DNA of 64,000 nucleotides from Berberis thunbergii (GCA_003290165.1 QNQO01000512.1:124001-188000); one strand, 5' to 3'; shown: positions 1 through 12,857, counted from the first letter of the stretch. Notes: a model not told the origin generated them from the sequence alone. Program-made: numbers and translations.

Positions 1-170
1 TTTGTCCGTAAGGTCAAGGTGGGAATGGGGATCTGTATTCATGAAGGCAAGCAGGGTTTTTATAGGATCCCATAACTTACTAAAGATGACGCAAGCTGGG
101 TTTGAACCCATGACCCAGTGTTACCATCCGCCAAGCTCTAACCGTTGAGCAGTCATGCCATTGGCTCTTA
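1..170 (-). mobile_element. tRNA-derived SINE (partial)
   Basis: Read on the minus strand, the stretch from about 170 to 95 looks like a tRNA-related head. It has a box B-like GGTTCAAACCC (plus-strand complement near 107-117) and, about 50 bases upstream, a degenerate box A region containing CAACGGTTAGAGC. A non-tRNA body follows to the window edge. Such a head plus unrelated body is the usual layout of plant SINEs transcribed by RNA polymerase III. The 3' tail lies outside the window, so family and length cannot be judged. It does not fold as an obvious functional tRNA. Confidence 0.5.
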
Positions 171-229
171 ATGATATTTTTGGGCATACCCACTGCATTT
201 ATCTTATTCAAGTTTATGTTGGACACTGC

Positions 230-930
230 TAAAGTAGACCAGAGGCAAAAGAGCAATCTCTGTTCATGACTATTATTCAAACCATTTGGCAAACTCACAA
301 CAATTGTGTTTTCCACAAAATCAAATTCCGCATTCAAATGTTTCTTTATTCTTTTTACCGCAATTGGAATGTCAGACAACATCAATTGTTTACCACAAGC
401 CCCAACCCCTCAAGTCATTTTGTTGCCAATACTACTATTGATACTGACATACTTGTTCCATCCACCACATTCTCGAAACATCTATTACTGATACTCGGCC
501 AAATCCATCATCTGCTAGGGTACTACTGGCCCCCACACTGAGATGGAAACCACTAGAATTGAATCAATACAAGTCCATTTACAGTTAGCTAGACATCACA
601 GACTTAACTCAAGATCCTTACAATTTAGACTCATTCCTCATACCTTGGACCTGGACACGATTATCGTCACTTATGATGGAAATTTCTCTGCCTCATCTAA
701 ATAAGGAGCTGTTTTTTCAGTCAATGTTCTTGGCAAGGTGCTTGCTCGGGTCGTATGCCCAATTGCATGGAAAGTGTTGAACAATACTATGGCGGAATGC
801 CACGCTGCTGAGGCAACTATTTTACTCATCTAGGCAAGGAAATGGAGAACAGGGCTTATGTTGGGAGACTCGAGGACGCTAAACTTCATTTTGCAAGAAG
901 ATCAACGAGATCCTAGGACAACCATATGTT
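230..930 (+). pseudogene. LINE C-terminal / RNase H-like domain remnant
   Basis: One plus-strand frame from about 648 to 930 reads as an RNase H-like (RVT_3) domain. It has a TYDGNFSAS strand with the first Asp, then AECHAAEAT with the catalytic Glu, then LMLGDSRTLNFIL with a further Asp, interrupted by two in-frame stops (SASSK*GAVFS and LLI*ARKW). Upstream, around 266-360, the peptide IWQTHNNCVFHKIK resembles the linker IWK-RN--F that precedes this domain in plant L1 LINEs and their domesticated relatives. Most likely an L1 tail. A host RNase H-like gene remnant is the alternative. Confidence 0.45.
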
Positions 931-1074
931 GGACGATAACTTACTCTCTATAGCTTTTGGTTCTGTAATTTTATTAATAGAGACCTCAACTATGAGACTC
1001 GTAACTTAGCTACAACCGCAAAATAACAGTCTTTGCCCTGACTTGCTGCCCTGTATCTACTCTCCTTGAACTAT

Positions 1075-1815
1075 ATGCCGCTTGCACTTCCTCTTTGTCA
1101 AGTCTCTACCAAACTGTCGGCTCTGCACCTCCTCTTTGTGTTATTGTCAGGATTCGAGTTTGCAGATGCTCATTCAAGTCCTGAAGTTTTCAACGTCTTG
1201 GATTGGGTGCGGTGGCTATGGAAGACCAGTAATGCTATTGCTAAGGCAGAGATTAGGTATATTTTTACTTGTTTAATTAGGTAAAAGTTTCTAGTCTAAA
1301 ATGAAGGGAGACTTTGAAACACCCCTCTTTTAACCTATAATTAGCATTTTAGGAGACGACCAACCAGATAGTATGTGACCAATCACTCATACTGAGTAAG
1401 TGATGCTATTTTTATGTGATTTATTTACAAATTTTTGTAGGACTTTTCAAAGACTTGGAACCAAACGTCTGGACAGCGTGGAGGGGAAATGATTGTTAAA
1501 GTTCCAAAAGGGACTTACCAAGTTGGTCCTGTATTGTTCAAATGTCCATCCAGGGGCCATATTTTGTTCAAGTTGGAAGGTGTGGTTAAAGCTCCAATTG
1601 ATTTCTTCAAATCATAGTTGGATCACCTTTCAACATATCAATTCACTCACCATCACACATAGGAGGTCGAACATTTGATGGTCAAGGAACCTTAGCTTGG
1701 TCTCACAACAATTGCTCAAAGGATGCTGGATATTCTCAATTTTCCTTTGTAATTTGATCCCCTCTAATTTACATTTCATTAATTTCACGTCTCAAAATTA
1801 AGAGTAATGCAATGG
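1075..1815 (+). pseudogene. Polygalacturonase pseudogene (5' exons)
   Basis: Exon 1 (1075-1256) encodes a hydrophobic signal peptide (LSALHLLFVLLSGFEFADA) followed by SPEVFNVLD, the usual mature start of plant pectin-degrading polygalacturonases (GH28). After VFNVLD the frame is broken by small indels. A GT-AG intron fits 1257-1440. Exon 2 holds MIVKVPKGTYQVGPVLFKCP, then FKLEGVVKAPIDFFKS with a stop, then pieces such as TFDGQG and AWSHNNCSKDAGYSQF in shifted frames. The catalytic NTD, DD and GHG motifs are absent, because the copy ends where the RTE LINE begins near 1920. Family identification is confident; the copy is dead. Confidence 0.72.
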
Positions 1816-1921
1816 TATGAAGAGGGAATTTCGAATGAAAAGTTTGTGTTATGCCACGTTTCAACATTGCATAATGAGCAATGAAAATTTGTATCTTATA
1901 AATCTATATATTGGACACGAC

Positions 1922-3215
1922 TTCATCATCATCATCATCATCAAAGCCAATTCCCGATATTTTCGAGGTCGGCTACATGGATTTTTGTTCTCCAAGTAAT
2001 GCGGTCTTTCCACATACCCCCGCCTAATCCAAGCTCAATGATGTCTTCATTCACTGCCTTTATCCAAGTTTTCAACGGTCGTCCCATCCGTTTACACCCT
2101 TCATTAACTTGTCAATCTAGACATTTTCTAATTGGTGTCGTGCTTGGTCTTCTCTGCACGTGACCAAACCAAGTTAATCGCCTTTATCTAATTTTGTCCT
2201 CTATGGGCGCTACACCTAAGTTCTCATAACTATTTCATTCCTAATGTTATCCTTACGGGTTTTACCACATATCCACCGTAATATACACATTTCTGCTACT
2301 GCCATCATATGCAAATGTTTTCCCATAGTAGCCCAACATTCTGAACCATATAGCATGGCTGGTCAAACAATTGTCTTATAACATTTCCCTTTTAGCCTTG
2401 TAGGCATCCTTCTATCGCATAATACTCCTGACATCATTCTCCATTTCAGCCAACCAACTTTAATCCTATTTTCTACATCTTCTTCAATAGCCCCATTCCA
2501 TTGAATTATAGATCCTAGATATCAAAAAGTCTTACAATCTGGGACCTCAACACCTTCGATCTCAATTGCATTACTCCTCCCTCGTTATTCACAACCAAAG
2601 TTGCACACTACATATTCCGTCTTCAAACGACTAATTCTAAAACCCTTACTCTCTAAAGCCTCCTGCCACCTATCTAATTTCTGACCTAAACCTTCACCAG
2701 TCTCATCAATTAAGACAATATCATTTGCAAATAACATGCACCAAGGTACATCTTCTTGCAGATGTCTCGTCAACTCATCCATGACCAAAGCAAAGAGATA
2801 TGGAATTAAGGTTGACCCTTGATATAGTCCTACTGACACTGGAAATTCACTTGACATCCCACCCATTGAGCGACTACTTGTTACAATCCCTTCATACATA
2901 TCCATAATGATATCGACATAACATTGAGGCACTTTCTTCCTTTCAAGCACCTACCAAATTAACTCCCTGGGGACCCTATCGTAAGCTTTCTCCAAATCAA
3001 TAAAAACCATATGCAAATTCTTACGTTCCTCTCGATATTTTTCTATAATTTTCCTAAGCAGGAAGTTGGCCTTCGTAGCAAACCTACCCGACATAAATCC
3101 AAACTTATTCTCCAAAACCGTGGTTAAACTCCTAAGTCTTCGTTCTATAACCATCTCCCAAAGTTTCTTTGTATGACTCATAAGTTTTATCCCTCTATTG
3201 GACATGACCTAATGA
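1922..3215 (-). mobile_element. RTE-clade LINE, 5'-truncated
   Basis: The minus strand encodes the C-terminal half of a non-LTR reverse transcriptase. RGIKLMSHTKKLWE, KFGFMSGR and MVFIDLEKAYDRVPRELIW lie at 3205-2951. After one in-frame stop, [20 protein letters not shown] and [17 protein letters not shown] lie at 2950-2585. These are diagnostic of plant RTE elements. The catalytic A-D-D box reads A-N-D, so the enzyme is inactive as well as interrupted. The element ends at a (CAT)n run at 1922-1943, the simple-repeat 3' end expected of RTE LINEs. The endonuclease domain is missing. Confidence 0.85.
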
Positions 3216-3367
3216 GAAAAAAAACCACAAGGAGCAATTTTATTTTATTTTTTGTATGGGGATTGCACAAAAGAAACTTCAAATGGGACGAGTGCTAAAG
3301 TAAGACCCCTTTTCCATAGTTGTATTATGTACTTAATTTACTTGCTTGATAGTTTTCTGTTGGTTTA

Positions 3368-5192
3368 ATTTTTTTTTTGTGGTAAAACATGAAGATTATT
3401 ATTGAAATGACGAATGAAAGAAAATTATACAATGCGCAATCCTACAGCAAGGACTAGCACGACACCATGAACATATTAAAAACACGTCCCTAAAAATATT
3501 AGAATGTTTTGCCCATTCTTCACAATAATTATTTCACATCCAATGAATCGTCGTGCTCTGATCTATTAAGCCTCAAAGACCATCTTATTTTTTTCCTTCC
3601 AAACACAACACATAACCACATGGAGAACCCTACAACACAACCATCCTGCGAGAAGGGGGGGATTGGTGTGAGACCACCAACTTAACCAGTCCAAAATGGA
3701 GCAATGAAACATGATACTTATCTGAATACTACAAGAAAATACACCAAATAGACTTAGAGAATCGACAATGAAAAAACAAATGATCAATAGTCAGGATCCT
3801 CCCATGCAAGATTGACAGACAAAAGAAATCGATCCTTGGAAAAAGATGTTTCACCCAGACCAAGTTATTATGGGAAGTGATAAAAGAGTTAAAGCGAGTC
3901 TCTTAAATCATGGCAGCCAAAAACTCAGAAAACTCTTTGACCAAAAACCCAACCCCTGTGCCTTTCCACTCCAACACGCCAGGACCCTCAGAAAGGCTAG
4001 TCTTAAAGCAATTATTTTTAATTTTTCGCCTCTTCTAACTCCCCAGAAGATCCCAAGATTTTCATTTACCCAGAAGCTGCCAACCTGAACATTTTTTAGA
4101 TAGTAGATATTAAACCGACGAGGGAACAAATCCTTAAGATGATGAATGCTACACCGGCTATCTTTCCAGAAGGAAATCATTTCTCCATCAGAGCATCAGA
4201 TCAAGGTGTGAGGATAGAACCCATTAAATCAACTAGAGATGGATTTCCACACAGAGCAACCGAAGGGGACATATTTGGTTGTAGCTTTACACTCCCATCT
4301 GTTTTAGCCGTATTTATCAATGATAATCGATATCGATAAATTACCATCCTCTTTTGTAAAATATGCAAAGCCACTTAGTGAGAAGAATCGAGATAAAGAT
4401 ACTCACTTGGCAGATGCGTAACCGACCTCAAGAGTTGGGGTAACATATTTTCTCCCAACCAACTAGGTGCATCATCAAAAAGTGCAAAGTGGAACCCCAG
4501 AGAAAATCTAACATAATCTGATCCATTTTGACAGTAATGGAAGTCGACATATTAATAAGAGATGGAAGGTAAATCGGAATGGAAACAATAGTGGATTTAA
4601 TTAGGGTCAACCTTCCAGCTTTTACGAGACATTTTCATTTCCATGATGCCAGCCTAGATTCCATTATTTCAATTATCTCATCCCACACAGCTTTGCTTTT
4701 GTATCTTGCACCCAAAAGCATGCCTAAGCATCTGATGGGAAGAATACCAGCTGAAAATCCAAAAACCCCAACAAGTAAAAGAAGATTGGAAACCTTGCTA
4801 ATGGGCAAAACAACTGATTTGCGAAGATTGATTTTAAGACCAAAGATCACCTCAAACTAAAGCATGATTTTTTTAAGAGCTGAGACTTGAGCAACTGATG
4901 CATCACAGAACAGAATGGTGTCAATGACATACTGAAGGATGGAGATGTGGCGACGCCCTTCAGCTATTGAAAACCCTTTCACCACACTTGCCTTGACTGC
5001 TTTCAGGATGATTTGGGTTAACCCCACTGCCGCTAAGGTGAAAATGAAGGGAGACAGAGAGTCACATTGGTGGAGTCATTTGGATCCTTTGAAGAAACCG
5101 TGCAACTTTCCATTGATCTTCACAGAAAAATTGGCGATAGATTTACAAGTGTGAATCCTTTAAATCCATTTAGGGTCGAAACCCATACAAGC
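3368..5192 (-). mobile_element. L1-type LINE remnant
   Basis: Minus-strand frames carry successive pieces of an L1 reverse transcriptase. INGKLHGFFKGS and SLSPFIFTLAAVGL lie at 5150-5010. The palm box YVIDTILFC, where YADD would be expected, lies near 4925. Then come LKINLRKSVVLPISKV and IRCLGMLLGARYKSKAVWDE at 4850-4640, MTLIKSTIVSIPIYLPSL at 4610-4560 and FLWG near 4500. A zinc-binding C-terminal part ending VWKEKNKMVFEA lies at 3787-3566. A T-run at 3368-3378 would be the poly(A) tail. Many frameshifts are present and the catalytic Asp pair is lost. The 5' half is missing, and the LTR element F starts exactly where it stops. Confidence 0.75.
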
Positions 5193-5879
5193 TGACGATA
5201 CACCAAAATGGTCCCAGCTCTACGCTATACACGTGTCATGAAGATCTCATGAGCAGAAAGGCCCCAGCGTCAGCTCAACACTTATCTGACCCAAGCGGTT
5301 CTAAACCCGTCCAATGCAGTCTATCAAACGAACCCGAATCTTACAACCTGCTAGGCCCATGTGTCTCACAACTATCCTCAATACCCACAGGCTCTGCTAA
5401 AAGAAAGTATCTCGAAGATCAACTTCAAATGGACAATTACAATAGTTATTTTTTTCCAACTAGGAAGCGGATTCCAGAGTAATTGTCTCATAAGGAGACT
5501 TCTACCTATAGACCACTCTCGAAATAAGATCTATCTCCAGCATATCTAGGAGCACATGGCTAATAGAGAAACTTCCCTCCACAACACAACTCCTAATTAC
5601 AAAAGGATCTCCATGCAGGTCTTCTTACCTAAACTATGTCATCGATGGCTTGGTCGAACCAGGACTCCTGCATTATAAATAAGACATGAGGTTGGTAAGC
5701 TATGGTACTGTACAAATCATTTGTTTACAACATTACGCCTTTTTCAGATCCTTGTCTAACTTTAGCATCCGAGTGCTATCGGCCACCAAAATGGTGGTCT
5801 TTGGCTAACGTGTGTTCCTTGTGCAGGTCAGTAGGTTTATAGGTCAAGGTCAAAACAGAGAGCGAAAACGACTGCATCA
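5193..5879 (+). repeat. 5' LTR of element F
   Basis: Begins TGACGATACACC (TG start) and ends ACTGCATCA. A candidate primer-binding region TTTGGTGCCAGTTTGTGGG follows directly at 5881. The partner LTR starts at 12858, and the same LTR type bounds element E. Confidence 0.8.
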
Positions 5880-5954
5880 ATTTGGTGCCAGTTTGTGGGA
5901 ACGACAAAGTTCCAAACCTTTTACTAGCATCATCTCTACTCAGGCTACGAAAAG

Positions 5955-7300
5955 ATGGTGACCACAAGATCACGCAACATTGGAGAACAAGGGGACACGT
6001 CAAACACCCCGACTGGTGTTATACTACCGCTCTCACCGATGCCAGTGGCACACGGGAAACAGACTCACTCCCCTAAGCCAACCACGACAGACCCAGGATG
6101 GATTTGTTGTCATCTTAGATACAACAAATTGCCAAAGTCGTGGAGGCTTTCATACAACAAATCCTCCACCGCCAATAGAGATCAAGAGCAACATACCTCC
6201 ATCCCCGAAAAGACAACAGAGAACAGCACGTGAGAGTCAAGCCTTTGCTAGTTCTCATTGGACTAGAGGAGCTTGTGTAGCTAACATGGAACGAACTCTC
6301 CGGGCAGAGAGACTCGACCCATAGAACCCCCTGGCAGATAGGGCACACGACCCAGACGTGTTGTGTCGTCTTTCTGCTCTGCTATTCCGTGACTGTATCA
6401 TGAACGAAGCCCTTATAAAGAAGTTCACGCCTCCGAAGCTCGACTTCTACAACGGGACCACCGACCCATTCGACCAACTTTTCCATTACCAGAATGTAGT
6501 GGCACTCAAAGAAGGATCCAAATCTGTCATGTGCAAAACCTTCCGCACCAGCTTGAAAAAATCAGCACTAACATGGTTCCACGGTCTCCCTCCGAAGTCG
6601 ATCAATTCATTCAAGGCAGTGGCTAAGGAGTTCCTGAAACATTTTGTAAGAAGTCTGCACCTCAGGAAAGGCCCACACTGCATACTCTCTCTCAAACAAA
6701 TATCTAACGAGACACTCAGAATATGTCATGCCCTTCAACGACGAGCTGACACTCATCAATGGATGCAGCAATAACACAGTAGTGACGACTTTTACCGCAT
6801 CCCTGAAGGAAAGAAAGTTTTATGAAAGTATCATCCTGGAACCCCCTTTGGATATGACAGAGCTCTTCAAAAGAGCCCAGAGGTACATCACCTTAGAGGA
6901 GTTGAGAACTGTGAAAAGGGAAACAAAAGGAGATTAGAAACCCTTCGCCCCTAAAGACAGGAGGCGTGAAGATGAAAAAGTGGCAAGCAAAAACGCAATG
7001 AAATAGGTCAGACCCTGGTCGGGCTAGCCAAAGAAGTCATCCAACTACGTTGGATCCAGAGCCGTGACCCCTTTCAATTCTAGACAATCAGACGTCCTAA
7101 ATTCCATAAAAAAACTTGGAAGATATGAACTGCCCCCCAAAGTAATGCAGAAACCCCTCCAAGCATTACAATAGCAAGTACTGCTCGTACCACAAGGCGG
7201 GTGGCCATGATACCAACGACTGCAAAAGTCAAAGGTATGAAATTGAGTATTGGATCCGCAAGGGCAAGCTAAAAAATTCCTGAGCTCTGAGAATCGACCA
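5955..7300 (+). pseudogene. gag: gag of element F (broken)
   Basis: The capsid/nucleocapsid polyprotein starts at MVTTRSRNIGEQGDTSNTP (5955) and moves through several frames. FTPPKLDFYNGTTDPFDQL opens the Retrotrans_gag core near 6423. WFHGLPPKSINSFKAVAKEF follows, then, after frameshifts, FNDELTLINGCSNNTVVTTF and EPPLDMTELFKRAQRYI up to 6937. A degenerate CCHC knuckle region lies near 7180-7260. Element E carries the same protein in fewer pieces. At least three frameshifts or stops make it non-functional. Confidence 0.75.
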
Positions 7301-7461
7301 AAATGATCTAGGGACGGGGGGAAGTCGGTCAAGGGGATATAGAAGGAAACTCCGAGCATAATCTAAGTCCTTCATGGGGTCAGACTGGATGAAGACCAGT
7401 TGAACAGATCCCATAAGTGGACTCTACTGGAGATGCAGACACAACCTGCGGATGATGACAG

Positions 7462-7915
7462 ATGTGTTTGCTACTCGAGGGTACAAAGCCCCATTCTCAC
7501 CTTAACCTTTACAGACAAGGATCTCAAAGAAGTCCGAGCACTGCACAACAAGCCCTAGTCATCTCGGTCTCCATTACTAAATGGGAGGTAAAAAGAGCTC
7601 TAGTAGACACACGGAGCTCACTCAACGTCTTGTTCTACAACGCTTTCCGTAGTATGAACCTCAAAGAGGAGAACCTGATGTCCTCAGACTACCCACTGAT
7701 CAGAAATGTCTTCTTTCTGGACTTCAAGGTAGTAGACGCGCCGTCTACCAGCAACCTTATCTTGGGAAGACCATGGCTTCACCAGATGGAGGCAGTAGTC
7801 TCCACCCTTCACTAGTGTGTTAAGTACACTGTTAACAACTCTGAGGGAACGATACGTGGAGACTAGCCTATGGCACGAGGCTACCATTATGCCGCATTAA
7901 AGCAAATAGAATGTT
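7462..7915 (+). pseudogene. Retropepsin-like protease remnant of element F
   Basis: The peptide VISVSITKWEVKRALVDTRS leads into SLNVLFYNAFRSMNLKEEN. This is the aspartic protease block, normally D-T-G-S-S; here the Gly is Arg (DTRSS), which should abolish activity. Downstream SNLILGRPWLHQMEAVVSTL is the conserved ILGRPWL flap/helix segment. A stop follows at 7813 and the frame resumes as GYHYAALKQIE. No polymerase domains follow. Confidence 0.72.
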
Positions 7916-9640
7916 CCCAAATCCAATGGGATCCTACAGCGCAACCTGAAACGTTGTCAGATCATGCGACTGTGGATGCACAACTCCACTCATATAAGAT
8001 CCCAACAACGGTGGATAATTTCAGAAATGAGGAACAACCAAGCGGCATGAAAAAATCTGCTCCTCAACACAACATAACGGAGAATTCAATACAAAAAGGA
8101 ATACAACCCCACACCCAACATTCTGTGGGCGCAGAGATTAATTCCCACATGAGGTTTACTTTTCAGTAGCTTCACTAACATCAACGAAGCTCAACAGTTT
8201 GCTAGAAGTGTCAACGATCCAGCAAGGGCCATGCGAATTCACTTCAGAGCCAGGTCAACTTCTCTCTGCCAACAGTTAGTCTATTTAAATTGTTAATTTT
8301 CCTTTCCATAGTCGATGTAGAGTTTTAGTTCATAAAAACTTATGTGATTTGCAATCATTTAAAAAATAAAGAAAGAATTACACAAACACGCTCTATTGTA
8401 TACTTGAAAGATGTAACATCAGGCGCCCTGAGGCAGATACAAAATACTACATACTACAAGCATCTAAATGGTCCGACGTCAAAGAGAGTAAAGGAACCCT
8501 TGGTAAACTTCGCTCTGATCCTTCCCAAGATCAAGGACAAAAGCGCGAGAGAAGCTGATGGTACAGAACAACGACCCGACAATGACAACACAGACCTTGC
8601 AATGAGTTGCAAACTTCCTCAAACAGCTTTCGACCTCACGAAGGAGGCAAATAAGGATGCCCGCAAACGAATGAGTCGTCAAGGTTTCACAGTGCTGCCA
8701 AGCGATAACACTTTTCCCATGCGTGGTACTCGGGATGAGTAATAGATACCACCACCTAAAGCATCAAGCATCTGCCAACACTTTGATAAACCCTAAGCTA
8801 GCAGTAGGAACCACATACATGCAGGCATAGCAGTACAAGGTAACACCGAAACACAAGCGAATAAATGACAACTCATCCCTTGGGAATGAGTGCGTACTTT
8901 TTCTTCACAATATGAGAAGAAATCACAAATCTCAATGAAACAACTACGTGCTCACCCAGAACAGGTGACCCCGCATAACAACGATTCTCATCGCGCCTGA
9001 TCGATGCAAATGTCAGGACATTAAAAAACTCTAATGATTGAGATCTCCCTTCAGCCTTTGGAAAACCCAAAGCATCCTTTTCGAATGAGAAGATTATAAG
9101 AGATATGCTCTGCAGAAGATGGTGCTTACAACAATGGAGAAACACCATTATATAGACATTATGATTCACCAAACGGGCGCTTTAGCATTAACTGTCAACA
9201 TTGAATAATGTATGGGAAACGAGGAGACCACGGTTCCCAAGGATACTGAACAGATCCATGTTTCTCCAATCAACTAGGCTACATCCAACCCCATTAATTG
9301 AAGGGGAGTAACCGATACTCAATCGTCTCACAATCCACGTCGTACACGTGCTACCATACGATCTATGTGGTACACATAGCATCTTGCGTATAGAGAACGC
9401 TAGTTCTCACTCTACAGGGCCATGGGCTCTGCACACTCTACAAATAGTAATCTACCAAGTGCTTGACACAAGCATGAGGAACCCTAGTAATTTCTGACAC
9501 GTGGATCACACATGCATACTGCCAGATGATCCAGAGACTTCTTCATAACTCATCTGCACAACGCACCACGCTTGCAAGCACAGGCTCGCACGCCTGCAAT
9601 TGGTGGAGCCCCTACTTGGCCAGATAAGCTTAGTCACCTT
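7916..9640 (+). other. Non-coding middle of element F, conserved with element E
   Basis: This stretch sits where RT, RNase H and integrase would be in an autonomous Tat element, but none of those motifs is visible. The section 8280-8480 is recognisably similar to 43125-43320 in element E, including the shared run ACTTATGTGATTTGCAATCA. In both copies it can be read as MICN-L-NK--IT-T followed by TTYYKHLN, but the similarity continues without respect for frame. It is more likely a conserved untranslated or packaging region than a protein. Confidence 0.5.
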
Positions 9641-9659
9641 TGGCTAACGACAACGGTGT

Positions 9660-10440
9660 CTAGTTCACCCTGACACCCAGTTCGGCCAGTGCGGATATCA
9701 ATGGTTTAGGAAGTGGGAATCCAATCAGCTCTATCGCGCCTAATGACAACGACTCACCATGGACTGTTGCCCCCTTCACGGACAACGATCGCCAAACCTG
9801 ATCAAGCAAGCCTTGCTGGTGATGGCTGACAATAACAGCTTCTTATCAAAGCCCAGACTTGTAGCCCTTACTGTGCGATTGTAGATTGTCAAGAATGTGT
9901 GAGCCTAGTCAGTCCTGAACTGATTTCGACGACTCGCCACGGGACCACTGATCTACTACAGACAATGGTCGCCAAATTACCAACCCTGAACTTGTAGCCC
10001 CCATTGCGCATGCGTAGATGATTTAGAAGGTGGGAGCCTAGTCAGTCCCGAACTGATTCCGAGCTTGCCATGAGACCATTGCTCTTCTACAAACCATGGT
10101 CGTCGAAAACTCTCAAATTCGTAGCTCGATGCGCACAGGTGTAGATGATTTGGAAGGTGGGACCCTAGTCAGTCCCGAAGTTATTCCGACAGCTTACCAT
10201 GGGATTACTACTTTTTAGCCTGGTCCCCGAACTCCCTCATCTTAAACTTGTAGCCCACTACGTACGGGTGTAGATGGTTTGAAGGGTGGGAGGCTAATCA
10301 ATCCCAAACTGATCTTGATGCCTCGCAAAGGGATGATAGCTCTTCAACAAATCATGATCGCTAAATCCTCACTCCCCAAACTTGTAGTCCACCATGCTCG
10401 TTCATAGATGGTACTGAAGGGGGAGCCCTAGATGGCTCAC
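9660..10440 (+). repeat. Tandem repeats (~125 bp) of element F
   Basis: At least five diverged copies of a unit of roughly 115-130 bp occur head to tail. Each contains GGTGGGAGCCTAGTCAGTCC, then a GACGACTCGCCACGGGACCAC-like part, then AACTTGTAGCCCCCACTGCGC. The same unit repeats in element E at 44620-45440. Tandem repeats between the coding region and the 3' LTR are a known trait of Tat-lineage elements. Confidence 0.8.
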
Positions 10441-10929
10441 CTTGTGACCGCCACTCTCTTTTGAAACAACGATCCAAAAAAATTGCAGCATAAATACCGT
10501 CTTCACGTTCACAGCTCAAACAATGTCTTCACGCTCATAGCTCAAACAACGTCTTCACGCCCACTGCTCAAACGACATCTTCACGCTCACATGGGTTGGT
10601 ATTCTGTTACCAGCGAAGGATGCTCATGCTGACCAACAAATTGTCCCGGCAATGCACGAACAAGTTCTACATGGAATGCTAGTCCGAGCTTATAATACTT
10701 GACTCGTAACAAGCGCTCCAATTACAATGCATGTGCTCGACTACCACAGCTCACTCATGCTAGTAACCGTGACCGGCAGTTGAATAGACAAAACAAGCCC
10801 CCATCAGCTTTCCTTTAAATGGGCCACAATTGGTCAGTGCAACCCGCTCCTCAACCATTAGAAAAATGCCCACTATTTGACATGATTGTGCAACAGTGAC
10901 TTTGAGTCACTCACAATGCAAGGGACCGC

Positions 10930-12613
10930 AGTTCAGAACGCGCCTCAGTGGTAACATCATGCGCAATCTTCAGATCACGGCGGGCTAGATCCATTTCTTG
11001 CTAAAATCTGTCTCTCGCGACCCTTGCCTCTGCTAGGTCAGACTCAAGGGCGTCTAGATGAACCCTTTGAGCCTCAGCATCAATGAGGCATCAGCCAGCT
11101 ATGAAGCCTGCTTATATGTTTCTTCAAAGCATAGTCCACATCAACCTCCTGGTGCCAGCCCTGAGTGCTCATCTTTACTAAGTTTGGTGCAAACAAACTT
11201 ATCCACGCATCCGGATATGGGATTACGCCAGCACCACCTTTTGTAGACACCACTGCTCCCAGGCCTTTTTTCGAAGCCTTTATTTTGTCACCATCACCCT
11301 ACCCCTTAGTGTGAGACGACTCGACGGAATCCGGAGGAAGCGAGTTGTCCAAGGGACCCTCCAACACCTTCAAATACGACCTTGAGCGACTCGAGGAACA
11401 ATGCAGACTGCGAGAAACTTTCAGAACCTCAAGCAGATCCTCGCAAGAGCCTTCTATCAGAACGGTCCTAGGCTGGTCGTCGCCAGTAGATGCCGCCATT
11501 GCAACTATCATCAATTGCTCTCTCAGAGCTTCAGCCTACGTGACACTAAGATTCGATATATCTTCAACCCTTGATAACCACAAGTGGTCATTCTCCCAGC
11601 TAGATACATCAGCCTTCCGCTTGATGGGCCGATCAGACTCACTCTCTTCACTTACTGGACTAGATTGTTTTGAAGACAATCGAGTCCTAACGTGGGACTT
11701 CTTCGAACTCACAAAGGAGGCAAGAGTCTTAGACGACTCCTCCATGTAAGACAAGGCAAAAGCCTTATCTAAGGAGGATTTCCTTTTCCTAAAAAGGGCC
11801 CCACCTTCATACTTAACTTGCGACGATAGGTAAATAGTGGGGGCCACATGCTAGTTGTCCCACAACATACTGCGAATAAAGTTGGAAAAACATATGATGT
11901 TCGCCACATTCTGCGTGGGCAAGCCGCGAAACGTCTCCATAGTGTTTTGCTTGTCTGGGGTAAGAGGAGTAGTGAGAAGTCGTCCTGCAGAGAAACTTGA
12001 GCAACTATTAGCATACAACCAAGCACAATAGAGTCGGAAGAGAGAGTTGTACTTACGAAGTGGCTTGAACTCTCGGTCGAGCGGGCGACCCTTGAACTGG
12101 AAGTACTTTGAATCCACAGAAGCCAAAAAGCAATACTTTTGTTAGAACTTGAAGTCATCTTACAAATTCACAAAGCAAGTTGGAAACTTAATTTTATAGA
12201 CAACGTTGTTTTTCAACAGAGGAGAAGTTAGCAATTGGATCACTTGCGAAGTCAGCAGAATCTAGCTTCCTTTGCCCTAATCAAAATGAGAATATTGATC
12301 TTGTACCCATTAGATCTCAACTCAGCCGGAGGAATTCCAAGGAAGTCAAGAAGTCCCAAATCACATCCAAAATAGGAAAACGGACTCCGGTTTGGAGCAT
12401 CCCGAGATGCAAATAGATGAACCCTACCGATAGCAACATTGGCGTTTGCTCATCCTTCAGAGCATATAATGGCCGGTCCTCAGGAATCTCGACCTTCGTA
12501 TGGATTTTAGTAAGCCTTGATTCAGAAAGCAACCCGTCTTCGAAAAACTCAAGGCCCTTGGCAAGAGTTGCATCGTCAAGAAGGTTTTGTTGAGTTATGA
12601 AAAAGATGGACAA
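10930..12613 (-). pseudogene. Antisense ORF of element F (plant-mobile-domain / gypsy-type transposase family)
   Basis: The minus strand, opposite to gag, carries a long decayed protein. Its start at 12613 (MSIFFITQQNLLDDATLAK) leads to a segment GVRFPILDVIWDFLTSLEF resembling the F--P--L---WDFL--LGI block seen in the antisense ORFs of elements E and B. Further on (12158-11536) are serine/arginine-rich and low-complexity parts such as RKRKSSLDKAF, then a Q/E-rich, coiled-coil-like tail toward 10930. I place it with the plant 'putative gypsy type transposase' (PF04195-like) or plant mobile domain proteins by layout and the aromatic block. No catalytic motif is seen. It has many stops. Confidence 0.55.
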
Positions 12614-12857
12614 TCTTTCTAATCAGTAGATGAACATAGCAATATCTCTAAAAAAAGTGGAAGAGTTAATCTTCACACAAAAGATGACCTAAATAGGGAT
12701 AGGATTCTTGCCTCTTCTCTGCCAAACTGATGCACGTTCAATTAATGAAGTCAGCTCAAGCAATGATTCAGACTCAATCATCATGAGCGACATATATTTT
12801 CAATAAATGACTTAGCGAACCGATGTCATGGCCCACTAACTCGGGGGGGGGGGTAGC

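Noticed and set aside
1..170. Functional tRNA gene on the minus strand
   Set aside because: Box B is good but the acceptor and anticodon arms do not pair convincingly, and a body continues downstream. A SINE fits better.
1921..1999. Histidine/isoleucine-rich ORF over the CAT repeat
   Set aside because: It is the simple-repeat 3' end of the RTE LINE.
8344..8742. 132-codon ORF in element F as a real protein
   Set aside because: The matching region of element E is similar at the DNA level but its frame breaks early. Similarity extends outside the ORF; no known domain.
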